Shown here piece after piece: positions 1-7,887 of a stretch of DNA of 64,000 nucleotides. This DNA is from Anaerolineae bacterium. Lineage in GTDB: Bacteria; Chloroflexota; Anaerolineae; Aggregatilineales; UBA2796. Both the position numbers and the translations under genes were made by a program. The notes under the pieces are model-generated. The model had not been told where the DNA came from. It was given only the letters and a program-made list of their open reading frames with translations, and ran no database searches. Every line of letters begins with the position of its first letter. The first letter of the stretch is position 1. The stretch spans positions 1 through 64,000 of the forward strand of contig JAHBVK010000038.1 of the NCBI GenBank assembly GCA_019637555.1. The letters are read 5' to 3'.

Positions 1-650
1 ATGATCACATCAGGATTAGCCGTGTGCGCGGAGTCGTGTACCAACTTCAGGAAGCGCACGTATTCTTCCGGCGTCACCTGCCGATCTCCCCACTCGAACA
101 TCAGATTCGGCTCGTTCCATGGCACGATCAAACGCACCGAGTCCCGATACCGCGCTGCGAACTTGCCCACAAATTCGGCGTACTCGTCGTAAAACTCCGG
201 CGCAAGATAGTTGAGCGTAGTCGGCTGCTTGATCGGATCAGGACGCGCCCACGCTGGGACAATCCCCAACCGCGCGATCACTGTCAAGCCCTCCTGCCGC
301 GCCATCTCGATCAACCGATCAGGATGATTCCAGTCGTAGTAATCCCTGTCTGTTTCGATGTACGCCCACGGGAAAAATTCAACGATGGTCGTCGCGCCCA
401 TCTCGCGCACAAGCTGATAGGTTTTCTGGATTTTCCAATCCTCCACCTCATCGGTCAGCCGCGAGTGTACGCATAGGATCGGATGTTCAGTTTGTACTGT
501 TTGTTGCGCTTCCGGTTCTACGCGGGGAGGTGCAGGAGCAAGAAAACCAATCAGATAGAAAATGACCGCTAATCGCAGCGCCGCCGGAGCGAATCGACGC
601 GTAATCTTGCCGCTGAGGAATGCCAATCGCGGCACGTTGATCCGGCTCAC
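1..650 (-). CDS. Glycoside hydrolase-like protein, clan GH-A type, N-terminal part (runs off the window)
   Basis: Reading the minus strand from a GTG at 648-650 gives an open frame of 216 codons that runs off the left edge. A hydrophobic segment near residues 20-40 suggests a signal peptide or anchor. It is followed by a TIM-barrel start with EFFPWAYIETDRDYYDW, GLTVIARLGIVPAWARP and, near residue 190, VPWNEPN. The Asn-Glu-Pro triad is the usual acid/base motif of clan GH-A enzymes (GH5, GH39, GH42 and relatives). The start lies directly after the TetR stop (652-654), with GAGTTGAGG upstream as a possible ribosome site, so the two genes are probably co-transcribed. The substrate cannot be told and the C-terminal half is not visible. 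Confidence 0.7.
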   Translation of the reverse strand, partial: MSRINVPRLAFLSGKITRRFAPAALRLAVIFYLIGFLAPAPPRVEPEAQQTVQTEHPILCVHSRLTDEVEDWKIQKTYQLVREMGATTIVEFFPWAYIETDRDYYDWNHPDRLIEMARQEGLTVIARLGIVPAWARPDPIKQPTTLNYLAPEFYDEYAEFVGKFAARYRDSVRLIVPWNEPNLMFEWGDRQVTPEEYVRFLKLVHDSAHTANPDVI

Positions 651-651
651 C

Positions 652-1251
652 TCAACTCGTGTGATCTTCCAGAACGCCGTACAACAGCAGATCGGTCATG
701 CCGTCCAGCCATGCCTTCTGCGGGAAAAACTTCATCGCCACCTGCACGATCTGCGGCATGGTCTGTTCAGTGATGATGTACCCGATCAGCACCGCCACGA
801 ACATCCTCGCCAATAACGGCGGCGGCACAGGACGCAGCTCGTCGGTGGCTTTCAAGCGTTCCAACAGCTTCATCAGATCAGGCAGCAAGCTCGGCAGCAG
901 CGAGGCAAGCACATTGCTACCGTTAAGCTGCATATCCAAACTGGCGAGTTCAAAGAATTTGAGGTGCTGCTGCACTACCTTGACCATGCGCTGCGTGGCA
1001 TCGCGGAGGATCGCCTCGGCATTGTCGCCTTCGATGCTGGCGACTGCATCCCGAATCTGCTGCTGTGGAGCGTTAGCTCGTAGAGCGGCGGTCAATAACT
1101 GCGGCTTATCAGCATATTGCTGCTGAATCTCGGCAACACTGCTGCCTGCCTTCGCCGCGATCTGCTTCATAGTCACCTGCTGATAGCCCTGTGCGCTGAA
1201 CAAGGCGAACGCGGCGTCCAGAACGTCGGATGGTACTTTCTTTCGTGGCAT
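652..1251 (-). CDS. TetR/AcrR-family transcriptional regulator
   Basis: This 199-residue protein has the size and layout of TetR repressors. The N-terminal helix-turn-helix is visible at about residues 25-50 (VTMKQIAAKAGSSVAEIQQ followed by YADKPQLLTAAL), where family members carry TxxxIAxxAGVSxGxxYxxF. The rest is a helical ligand-binding domain that I cannot assign. It normally acts as a cytoplasmic dimer that releases an operator when ligand binds. It stands just upstream of the glycosidase-like gene (1-650) and may control it or the small membrane genes behind it. Ligand and operator are unknown. Confidence 0.85.
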   Translation of the reverse strand: MPRKKVPSDVLDAAFALFSAQGYQQVTMKQIAAKAGSSVAEIQQQYADKPQLLTAALRANAPQQQIRDAVASIEGDNAEAILRDATQRMVKVVQQHLKFFELASLDMQLNGSNVLASLLPSLLPDLMKLLERLKATDELRPVPPPLLARMFVAVLIGYIITEQTMPQIVQVAMKFFPQKAWLDGMTDLLLYGVLEDHTS

Positions 1252-1271
1252 AAACTTAGGCGGCGAAGGGA

Positions 1272-1499
1272 TTAGCGTTTCTTTGCACCCAGATCAGAAA
1301 TCGAACGCACCAGCGCCACTAACGCCAGCGTCAGCTTGAATAACTCGCCCGTGTTCGGACCACCCGGCGGGCGGCGATCCGGCTGGCTCTCGTTCACCGT
1401 CTTGGCATACAGATAAGCAGACACCACGCCGACGGCACTGCCGATCAAGCCGCCAATCAGGTAGACGGGTGTTTTCCAGTTAGAGTCATTCTGCGTCAT
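1272..1499 (-). CDS. Small single-span membrane protein, unrecognised
   Basis: A 75-residue protein with one hydrophobic helix at about residues 11-31 (VYLIGGLIGSAVGVVSAYLYA), a polar Pro/Gly-rich loop (SQPDRRPPGGPNTGE) and a second moderately hydrophobic helix (LFKLTLALVALVRSI). The glycine-rich helix resembles the glycine-zipper helix of YtxH-type proteins, but the match is weak. Its start overlaps the end of the upstream membrane gene (1486-1986) by 14 bp, and the TetR gene follows 20 bp after it. All three genes therefore look like one transcript. No function is assigned. Confidence 0.6.
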   Translation of the reverse strand: MTQNDSNWKTPVYLIGGLIGSAVGVVSAYLYAKTVNESQPDRRPPGGPNTGELFKLTLALVALVRSISDLGAKKR

Positions 1500-1986
1500 G
1501 TGTTTCTTCCTTTAACGGTACAAGGGCAACTGATGTCGAAGCAGTAGCACTAGTAGTACTAGGTTTATTGCGAATACGCTGTACGGCTGCCTCCATACTG
1601 GCAAACCGCTGATTAAACGCTATAACGGGGCGAGCGATAACTTTGGAAGCGCGCAGCGTCAGGATATGCCCTCTTAACGCTGCATTTCGCAATGACGAGA
1701 GCACCGAGCCTACCTTGCCGTAACCTAAGGCGGTGGCAAACGTCAATCCCAGCATCACCACCAGCGGCACAAAACAGATCAGTACGGCGGGCAGCAAAAT
1801 GATCACCGACAGACAGTTCGCAACAATGGCGACTTGGCGTGAGCTAAACCCGATCACCATCACGATGATGCCGAGCAGCGTCACCGCTGCCATGATCACC
1901 AGCGGCGCGACGATCTGATTCCGACGCTGGCGAAGATGCTCCTCACGACCACTTCTAATTGTCGTTGTTGTCGTTTCTGCTTCCAC
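1486..1986 (-). CDS. Membrane protein with two to three helices, unrecognised
   Basis: A 166-residue protein with a basic N-terminus, then hydrophobic stretches at about residues 26-48 (IVAPLVIMAAVTLLGIIVMVIG) and 52-90 (VAIVANCLSVIILLPAVLIC and VVMLGLTFATALGYG). The C-terminus is amphipathic and Ser/Thr-rich. It overlaps the 75-residue gene by 14 bp and heads the transcript that continues into TetR and the glycosidase. I do not recognise a family. Confidence 0.6.
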   Translation of the reverse strand: MEAETTTTTIRSGREEHLRQRRNQIVAPLVIMAAVTLLGIIVMVIGFSSRQVAIVANCLSVIILLPAVLICFVPLVVMLGLTFATALGYGKVGSVLSSLRNAALRGHILTLRASKVIARPVIAFNQRFASMEAAVQRIRNKPSTTSATASTSVALVPLKEETHDAE

Positions 1987-2145
1987 TAGCTTATATCGTC
2001 CTCCGCCTCAGATTCTACCACGCTCTACCCCGTTCATCACTCCGATTATCGCACATTTCCCCTATCCGACGACCATCAACTCATTTCTACTCAGTCGTTA
2101 TCTCTTGCATCTCTTCGCCCAAAGCCAATAGATCGCCTCTGTAGT

Positions 2146-2187
2146 CCCCTCTCCGCAGCGGAGAGGGGTGGCGAAGCCGGGGTGAGG
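2146..2187. repeat. Hairpin repeat downstream of the GH3 gene (possible terminator)
   Basis: Bases 2146-2168 form a perfect 11-bp inverted repeat around one base (CCCCTCTCCGC, A, GCGGAGAGGGG), followed by GGCGAAGCCGGGGTGAGG. A related unit lies at 3948-3987. It sits 24 bp past the stop of the minus-strand GH3 gene and could end that transcript, although no U tract follows. The two copies suggest a dispersed repeat family. Confidence 0.6.
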
Positions 2188-2191
2188 TAAA

Positions 2192-3835
2192 CTAATCCGC
2201 ACTCTCCCCCGCCATATACTCCACCCCGATCCTTACAGGCAGTACACCCGTCGCCTTCGCTCTCCCAAACAGCACATCACACGCCGCCCGAATCGATGTC
2301 TGTGTCGGCACATACGTCAGCACATAACCCGCCACCTGTAGAAAGGTACGCCAATCATATGGTGATCTCAACGCCACTACGATCACCTTCTCCGGCGGCA
2401 GTGCATTAACCAAGATTTGCTGCTCCGGCGTGAATTCTGCGTCTTCTGTGAATACGATCACAGCGTCCACTCGTTTCGCCAGCGCCGCCGCCTGACTGAC
2501 ATCCGAAGAACGCGGAACCAGATTCATCCGCAGCGTTTCTACCGTCGGCGCGAATCTGCACAACGTTGGCGTATCCAACTCTTGCGACGAGTAAATCACA
2601 CCAATTTTCGTCCCCACTGGCAGCGGGATCATCCCTGTCTCGTCGCGCATCACCGTGATTGCTGCCCGGTAAACTTCGTCCAACACTGTTGCACTATTGG
2701 ACGCCGCGATCCTCTCCGTTGTCTGATCCACTGCTTGCGCTGACCATTGCAGCAAGCCAAAACGCTGTTTCAACTCCAGAATCCGCCGCACCGACTCGTT
2801 CAGCCTGTCCTCGCTGACCTGCCCACTTTTGACCGCCTTCAAGATCGCCTGATATGCTGCGATCTGTTCCTCGTTACTCACATTCGCACCGAGCAAAATG
2901 ATGTCCATGCCTGCTTCAAATGATCGTAGCGCCGACTCCGCGTAATCGCCGTGCAGCAGGATTGCGCCCATGTCCATCGCATCGGTTATCAACACGCCCT
3001 GATAACCCAACTCCTGCCGCAAATAACGGAGGATCGTGGGCGATAGCGTGGCGGGCAGTTCCGAAGGATCAAGTGCAGGTACAGCGATATGTGCCACCAT
3101 GATCACAGGTGCATCAGAAGCCGCGAACGATGAAAATTCCACCGCCTTCAAGCGTTCCATGTCGTAGCGCAGATACGCCAGATCGACATGCGTATCGGAA
3201 GCATCGCCATGACCCGGAAAATGCTTGGCGACTCCCACAACGCCTTGCTGCTCCATCCCGTCAATGATCGCATTGGTGACCATCGCTACGCGCTTGCCAT
3301 CATCCCCGTACATCCGCGCCCGCATCACCGGATTATTGGGCGAGGTTGCCAGATCGAGCGACGGTGCGAGGTTCATATTCACGCCCACCGCCGCCAATTC
3401 CGTCGCCATCATTCGCCCATACTCTTGTAGCACCTGCTCGTCAGTGATCGCGCCGAGGATCAACGGCGGCGGTAGCACCGTGAACCCTTCTCGCAACCGC
3501 TGAATACGCCCACCCTCTTGATCCAGCGTCACGAACAACGGCACATCGTCGTGCTGCGCCGCCAACTGCTGCGTGTCGTTGATCAACTGTGTGACTTGCA
3601 TCGGATTCAGGATGTTCGTTTTCAGCACCACTACGCCGCCCGGATGCATCTGCTCGATCAACGGCTTTGCGCCCGACGCCTGCGATCCCCAGAAGCGCAC
3701 GATGAATAACTGCCCGACGCGCTGCTCCACCGTCATCCGCGCCATCACCTCCGAGATCGAGTCGGCAAGAACAGGCGCAACAGGCACATTGATCACCAAC
3801 AGCAGTAACACTGCAACCAGCACTTGACGCTTCAT
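2192..3835 (-). CDS. Beta-N-acetylhexosaminidase, glycoside hydrolase family 3 (NagZ-like, exported)
   Basis: This is a 547-residue protein with an N-terminal signal peptide (about residues 1-24, ending in PVAPVLA). The GH3 barrel follows. It contains VGQLFIVRFWG, LDQEGGRIQRL and the hexosaminidase signature KHFPGHGDASDTHVDL, whose His/Asp pair is the known acid/base dyad of NagZ-type GH3 enzymes. VLITDAMDMGAI carries the nucleophile Asp. A C-terminal alpha/beta domain (about 390-540) follows, as in two-domain Bacillus-type NagZ. It should remove terminal GlcNAc from peptidoglycan or chitin fragments outside the cytoplasm. It is transcribed alone on the minus strand and flanked by hairpin repeats on both sides. 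Confidence 0.92.
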   Translation of the reverse strand: MKRQVLVAVLLLLVINVPVAPVLADSISEVMARMTVEQRVGQLFIVRFWGSQASGAKPLIEQMHPGGVVVLKTNILNPMQVTQLINDTQQLAAQHDDVPLFVTLDQEGGRIQRLREGFTVLPPPLILGAITDEQVLQEYGRMMATELAAVGVNMNLAPSLDLATSPNNPVMRARMYGDDGKRVAMVTNAIIDGMEQQGVVGVAKHFPGHGDASDTHVDLAYLRYDMERLKAVEFSSFAASDAPVIMVAHIAVPALDPSELPATLSPTILRYLRQELGYQGVLITDAMDMGAILLHGDYAESALRSFEAGMDIILLGANVSNEEQIAAYQAILKAVKSGQVSEDRLNESVRRILELKQRFGLLQWSAQAVDQTTERIAASNSATVLDEVYRAAITVMRDETGMIPLPVGTKIGVIYSSQELDTPTLCRFAPTVETLRMNLVPRSSDVSQAAALAKRVDAVIVFTEDAEFTPEQQILVNALPPEKVIVVALRSPYDWRTFLQVAGYVLTYVPTQTSIRAACDVLFGRAKATGVLPVRIGVEYMAGESAD

Positions 3836-3947
3836 CTATGTGATCCGCAATATGAGTCCTACGAGGACTTCGTTCATTCAGCTTGGCAATGATGATCTCT
3901 AACTATTAAATTCGGAAACCGAGTGATCTTGCCGCCGAAACGGATCA

Positions 3948-3987
3948 CCCTCTCCCGCTTGCGGGATGAGGGCAGGGGGTGAGGGTC
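3948..3987. repeat. Second copy of the C/G-rich hairpin repeat
   Basis: Bases 3948-3958 (CCCTCTCCCGC) pair with 3961-3972 (GCGGGA, T, GAGGG) with one bulged base. GGGGGTGAGGGTC follows, as in the copy at 2146-2187. It lies in the 275-bp gap between the divergent GH3 and GH18-like genes, which otherwise shows nothing definite. Confidence 0.5.
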
Positions 3988-4110
3988 TACTTGCCAACCA
4001 CTAACCGTTACTTTCCGAATCATTCACCCCAACGACCACTCACCTCTTAACCAATCCATCTGCACACTTGAGGTAGACTGTGCCTTGATAGTAGTCACGA
4101 GACATCGACA

Positions 4111-5109
4111 ATGCAACGTGCCAAACAAGTCTCAATATCGCTAACCCTCATTCTTTTTGCGTTATTCCTGCGTGGCTGCGTCTTTCGCCCAAGCAGCGAT
4201 TATGCGGGCAGTCACTTCAACAAAAATGCTAACGCTATCTGGCTTGGCGTCGAATGGGTCAGTGAACCGCAAACTGATACAGCCATTGAATCGCTGGGCA
4301 AATCACTCACCGCACGCGGCATCCGCTACCTCTTTGCCTACACTACTTACTACAAAAATAGCGGCACTTTCAACGATAACTACACCTACGCGACATCTTT
4401 CATTCAAACTCTGAAGCATTACTATCCAGACCTCACCGTTCTAGCATGGATCGGCATCCCGCTGACTCCCGGTTGGGGGTACGCCGATCTCAACGATTCG
4501 TTGCTCCGTCAGCAGCTTCTCGATCTCGCCGTCGAATTAACTACCGACTACGGCTTTGATGGCATCCACCTCGACGCCGAGCCGATTTATGATGGCGATC
4601 AGCGCGTCTTGACACTGCTCACCGATCTCCGTCCGCTGCTCCGTGCTGACAAACTGCTCTCCATCGCCACACCAGCCATCTTCCCTGTGTTCGCGGAGCA
4701 AGCACCTGCTAATACTCCGCTTGGCTGGTCAGCAGATTACTACCGCCAGATCGCAGCTCATGTCGAACAGCTTGCCGTGATGAGTTACGATTCCGGTATA
4801 GGTGCGGAAGCAAATTGGTTGTATCGTCAGTGGATGCGCTTTCAAGTCATCCAGCTTACTAACGCATTGCAGAACGTCGCCTCGCCGCCGCAGCTACTAC
4901 TGGGTGTTCCCGTTTCAGAAGAACATACCAGTACGCACGATCCTACCGTTGAAAATATAGAGACGGCGTTACGGGGCATCATCGACGGTTTGAACGACGC
5001 GGAAGCCATTCCAGCACTGGTCACGGGCATTGCCATCTATCCGCATTGGGAGATCAGCGATGTCGAATGGACGGAATATGAATCAAGGTGGCTTGGGCAA
5101 TTGAACTAA
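4111..5109 (+). CDS. GH18-like glycosidase-fold exported protein (possible lipoprotein)
   Basis: A 332-residue protein with a hydrophobic N-terminus ending in LFLRGC. The Cys position suggests a lipoprotein, but Arg at -2 departs from the usual lipobox. The body reads as a TIM barrel. TVLAWIGIPL is beta-3-like and YGFDGIHLDAEP (about residues 149-160) reproduces the DGxxxDxE catalytic strand of GH18 chitinase-type enzymes, with Asp-Ala-Glu at its end. AVMSYDSGIG matches the MxYD motif on a later strand. Both halves of the GH18 active site therefore seem present. Possible roles include endo-N-acetylglucosaminidase or spore-type peptidoglycan hydrolase activity; the substrate is unknown. The GIN-domain lipoprotein follows 64 bp downstream. 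Confidence 0.65.
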   Translation: MQRAKQVSISLTLILFALFLRGCVFRPSSDYAGSHFNKNANAIWLGVEWVSEPQTDTAIESLGKSLTARGIRYLFAYTTYYKNSGTFNDNYTYATSFIQTLKHYYPDLTVLAWIGIPLTPGWGYADLNDSLLRQQLLDLAVELTTDYGFDGIHLDAEPIYDGDQRVLTLLTDLRPLLRADKLLSIATPAIFPVFAEQAPANTPLGWSADYYRQIAAHVEQLAVMSYDSGIGAEANWLYRQWMRFQVIQLTNALQNVASPPQLLLGVPVSEEHTSTHDPTVENIETALRGIIDGLNDAEAIPALVTGIAIYPHWEISDVEWTEYESRWLGQLN

Positions 5110-5173
5110 GCAACCCCAAACCACAAAGCGCGTACAGTGGAGTAGGTTTTATCTCATCGTATGGAGCATCTAC

Positions 5174-5962
5174 ATGCGTAAAATGGCTCGAATTCTCTCT
5201 TTCACTGCCGCTACATTCAGTCTAGTGGCACTTGCATCCTGCGCTGGTGCAGGTATGATCACTGGTTCAGGCGTGATCAAAACCGAGCCGCGCACTGTGG
5301 CTGGCTTTTCTTCGATTCAACTGCAAACCAGCGGCAATATTTTCATTGAGCAGACAGGCGAAGAAACGCTGACCATCGAAGCGGAAGACAACATCATCCC
5401 ATTGCTCACTAGCGATGTCGCCAATGGGCGCCTGGTGCTGGGATCACGTCCCAATACCAGCTATACCACCACCAAAGACATCACCTACCACATCACGGTC
5501 AAAGCATTGGATCAGGTCGTCCTTACTGGCAGCGGCAATATCAACGTCAAGCCGATCAATACCGCAGCTTTCAACATCGAGATCAATGGCTCTGGTAACG
5601 TTACCGTCGATCAGCTTGATGGCTTACAGCAGTTGAGTGTCAACATCGGTGGCAGCGGCGACGCCACTGTTACCGCAGTAACCACGCAAACCGTCACCGT
5701 CAACATCAGCGGCAGCGGTGATGTGAAGGTAGCTGGACAGGGCGATAGTCAATTGATCAGTGTTCGCGGCTCTGGCAACTACAACGGCGAGGGATTGACC
5801 ACACAGTCAGCGCAGGTGAATATCGCGGGTTCTGGCAGCGCTGTGATCAACGCCGCACAAACACTTGATGTGCTGATCGGCGGCAGTGGTTCGGTTAGCT
5901 ATCTAGGTTCGCCGACCATCAATCAGCAGATCACGGGATCGGGGACTGTCAACAAACGATAG
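5174..5962 (+). CDS. GIN-domain (DUF2807) surface lipoprotein
   Basis: This 262-residue protein has a clear lipoprotein signal (SLVALASC, Cys near residue 23). The remainder fits the DUF2807 / putative auto-transporter adhesin head GIN domain: a right-handed beta structure in which GSG turns recur about every 20-25 residues (GSGNINV, GSGNVTV, GSGDATV, GSGDVKV, GSGSAVI, GSGSVSY, GSGTVNK). In known family members the domain is extracytoplasmic and its ligand is mostly undefined. It probably forms an anchored beta-solenoid on the outside of the membrane. Confidence 0.85.
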   Translation: MRKMARILSFTAATFSLVALASCAGAGMITGSGVIKTEPRTVAGFSSIQLQTSGNIFIEQTGEETLTIEAEDNIIPLLTSDVANGRLVLGSRPNTSYTTTKDITYHITVKALDQVVLTGSGNINVKPINTAAFNIEINGSGNVTVDQLDGLQQLSVNIGGSGDATVTAVTTQTVTVNISGSGDVKVAGQGDSQLISVRGSGNYNGEGLTTQSAQVNIAGSGSAVINAAQTLDVLIGGSGSVSYLGSPTINQQITGSGTVNKR

Positions 5963-6085
5963 CATAGTGCAAGGTCGATTAATCAGACAGCAAGCCGGAA
6001 ATCCTACCATGTTCGGGGATAACGTGTTATGCTGATTTGCACCTAACGTCGTAGTTTGATGTTACTCGACTCGGAGGTGCCTCCC

Positions 6086-6250
6086 ATGACCAACGGCTTG
6101 AACCAACAATCGCGCACCCCGATGATTGTAGCAATCATCGTCCTGATCATCGCCATCGTCGCGCTGGTAGTGATTTTTGCACTGCCAGCGCGTACCGTTC
6201 CCCCCACCGCCACACCAACAGTAGAAGCAACCTCTACTGCTTCCGGCTGA
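6086..6250 (+). CDS. Small single-span membrane protein with a Pro/Thr tail
   Basis: A 54-residue product with one strong helix (MIVAIIVLIIAIVALVVIFA) followed by PTATPTVEATSTASG. An in-frame ATG exists 30 bp upstream, but I chose 6086 because GGAGGTG at 6073-6079 sits 6 bp before it. The Pro/Thr tail is the same type as the spacer of the large propeller protein at 11285-14989. It could be an anchor peptide; no function is known. Confidence 0.55.
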   Translation: MTNGLNQQSRTPMIVAIIVLIIAIVALVVIFALPARTVPPTATPTVEATSTASG

Positions 6251-6346
6251 TTCCAGCTTTAGAGCAAAAAGCGTTTAACCCACCACTGCGGACTAAACGC
6301 CAAAAGTTTGTTGATTCCTAACGGTTTTCCAAAAGTCGCCTACCAT

Positions 6347-6387
6347 AACCCATTTTTCGCCCATTTTTCCCGTTAAAAAAATGGGTT
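6347..6387. terminator. Bidirectional terminator-like hairpin between convergent genes
   Basis: AACCCATTTTT at 6347-6357 is perfectly complementary to AAAAATGGGTT at 6377-6387, with a 19-base loop. The A/T-rich arm gives a U run in both directions. It lies between the plus-strand small membrane gene and the minus-strand E2 gene, where a shared terminator is expected. Confidence 0.65.
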
Positions 6388-6410
6388 TTAATGGGTGCTC
6401 TAAAGTACCT

Positions 6411-7793
6411 CTATTCCCATTCCTCCAACGTCCGCTTGAACACCACCATAAACGCATCCGCCATCGCGCCATCCGCCACCCGATGATCAAAGGTCAGCGT
6501 GGCATACATCATCGGACGTATAGCGATGGAATCCGTCTCCGGCAGTACCACTACGCGTTTCGTCACTGCACCTGTTCCCACGATTGCCGACTGCGGCTGA
6601 TTAATGATCGGCGTTGCCAGCAGACTGCCCGATACGCCGTGATTGGTCAGCGTGATTGTGCCGCCCGATGTCTCGTCCGCCTTCAACTGCTTCGCCCGCG
6701 CCCGCGTCGCTAGATCGCTCACCTGCCGCGCCATGCCCGTCAGATTCAAATCCTGCGCGTTGCGGATCACTGGCACGATCAAACCATCCGTCAGCGCCAC
6801 CGCCATCCCGATATTGATCGCGTGTGGCACGAATAATCCTTGGGTGGTCCACTGCGCGTTGAGGATGCGTTGTGTCTGTACCGCCTTGACCATTGCCAGC
6901 ATGAAATAAGCGGTCAAGGTCAGCTTGACGCCTTGCTTGGCATAGGGTTCCATGTTCGCTTGCCAGTGATTCCATGTCCGCGTCATGTCGATCTCGAAAA
7001 CAGTGGTGACGTGCGGCGCGGTGTGCAGCTTGCTCTGCACCATATGATCCGCGATCAGGCGGCGCATATTGCTGATCGGCAGCACTTCTCCGTTTCCGTA
7101 GAGGCGTAAGCGATCCTGCTCTGTCTGGGTTTGCTGTTCCTTCGCTTTGTTAGCGAGTGCGCCTGCCCAACTCTGCGGTTGCGCGGAGGTGGCTTCAGCT
7201 TGTTTGCCCTCATTCGCTTTAGCAAACACTTCCTCCGTCGGCTTGAACAAATCGCCGGAGATCGGCTGTTCCCACGGCTCAAGCTGCGGCGTCACCGCCG
7301 TTTTCGCTTGTCCGCCGTTCGCCAGATACGCTTCGACGTCCTTCTTGGTCACGCGCCCACTCAAGCCCGTGCCTGCGATCCTGCTCAGATCGATCTTGTG
7401 TTCGGCTGCCATCCGCGCCACGACGGGACTATAACGCTGACTTCCCGCCTCCTCTGGCATAGAGGTAGCAACTGCCGTCTCTTGAGCTTGCACCACTTGA
7501 GTATGCTCATGTACCGTCGTTTCGGCTTGCGCTGATGTCGCCGCTGCGTTCTCTCCTGCCTGACCGACCACCGCCAGCAGTACGCCGCGCTCCACCGTCT
7601 TGCCTTCTGGCACATAAATCTCTAACAGCACGCCGCTGGCAGGCGAGGGGATTTCGGTATCAACCTTATCGGTGCTGACTTCCAGCAGCGGCTCAAATTC
7701 CGCCACCGCATCACCGACCTGCTTCAGCCATTTGCTGACCGTTCCCTCGACCACACTCTCGCCAAGCTGCGGCATGATGATATTTGTCGCCAT
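6411..7793 (-). CDS. bkdB: Dihydrolipoamide acyltransferase, E2 of a branched-chain-type 2-oxoacid dehydrogenase
   Basis: A 460-residue protein with all three E2 parts. The N-terminal lipoyl domain carries EVSTDKVDTEIPSPASG, with the lipoylated Lys near residue 43. The peripheral-subunit-binding domain (about 121-157) reads YSPVVARMAAEHKIDLSRI then GTGLSGRVTKKDVEAYL. The C-terminal catalytic acyltransferase domain ends with TLTFDHRVADGA, the DHRxxDG catalytic His motif. It moves acyl groups from E1 to CoA. The neighbouring E1 subunits (7888-9952) supply substrate. No E3 gene is seen here, so the lipoamide dehydrogenase must be encoded elsewhere. The symbol rests on the E1 context; an acetyl- or acetoin-type complex is less likely. 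Confidence 0.88.
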   Translation of the reverse strand: MATNIIMPQLGESVVEGTVSKWLKQVGDAVAEFEPLLEVSTDKVDTEIPSPASGVLLEIYVPEGKTVERGVLLAVVGQAGENAAATSAQAETTVHEHTQVVQAQETAVATSMPEEAGSQRYSPVVARMAAEHKIDLSRIAGTGLSGRVTKKDVEAYLANGGQAKTAVTPQLEPWEQPISGDLFKPTEEVFAKANEGKQAEATSAQPQSWAGALANKAKEQQTQTEQDRLRLYGNGEVLPISNMRRLIADHMVQSKLHTAPHVTTVFEIDMTRTWNHWQANMEPYAKQGVKLTLTAYFMLAMVKAVQTQRILNAQWTTQGLFVPHAINIGMAVALTDGLIVPVIRNAQDLNLTGMARQVSDLATRARAKQLKADETSGGTITLTNHGVSGSLLATPIINQPQSAIVGTGAVTKRVVVLPETDSIAIRPMMYATLTFDHRVADGAMADAFMVVFKRTLEEWE

Positions 7794-7825
7794 CTACACT
7801 CCCATGATTTAAGTAAACAAACCAA

Positions 7826-7870
7826 GAGTAACGATGCTTGCTACTAAGAAACTTTCTTCACTCGTTACTC
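7826..7870. repeat. Inverted repeat in the E1-beta/E2 gap
   Basis: GAGTAACGA at 7826-7834 is the perfect reverse complement of TCGTTACTC at 7862-7870. A further CTCGTTACT unit follows at once. It fills most of the 94-bp gap between E1-beta and E2 and could be an mRNA hairpin in the operon or a small degenerate tandem repeat. Confidence 0.4.
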
Positions 7871-7887
7871 ATTACTCGTTACTATCT

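Noticed and set aside
652..1251. The TetR gene as the regulator of the lipid-locus palindrome
   Set aside because: It lies about 30 kb away with no link beyond family type; kept only as a testable candidate.
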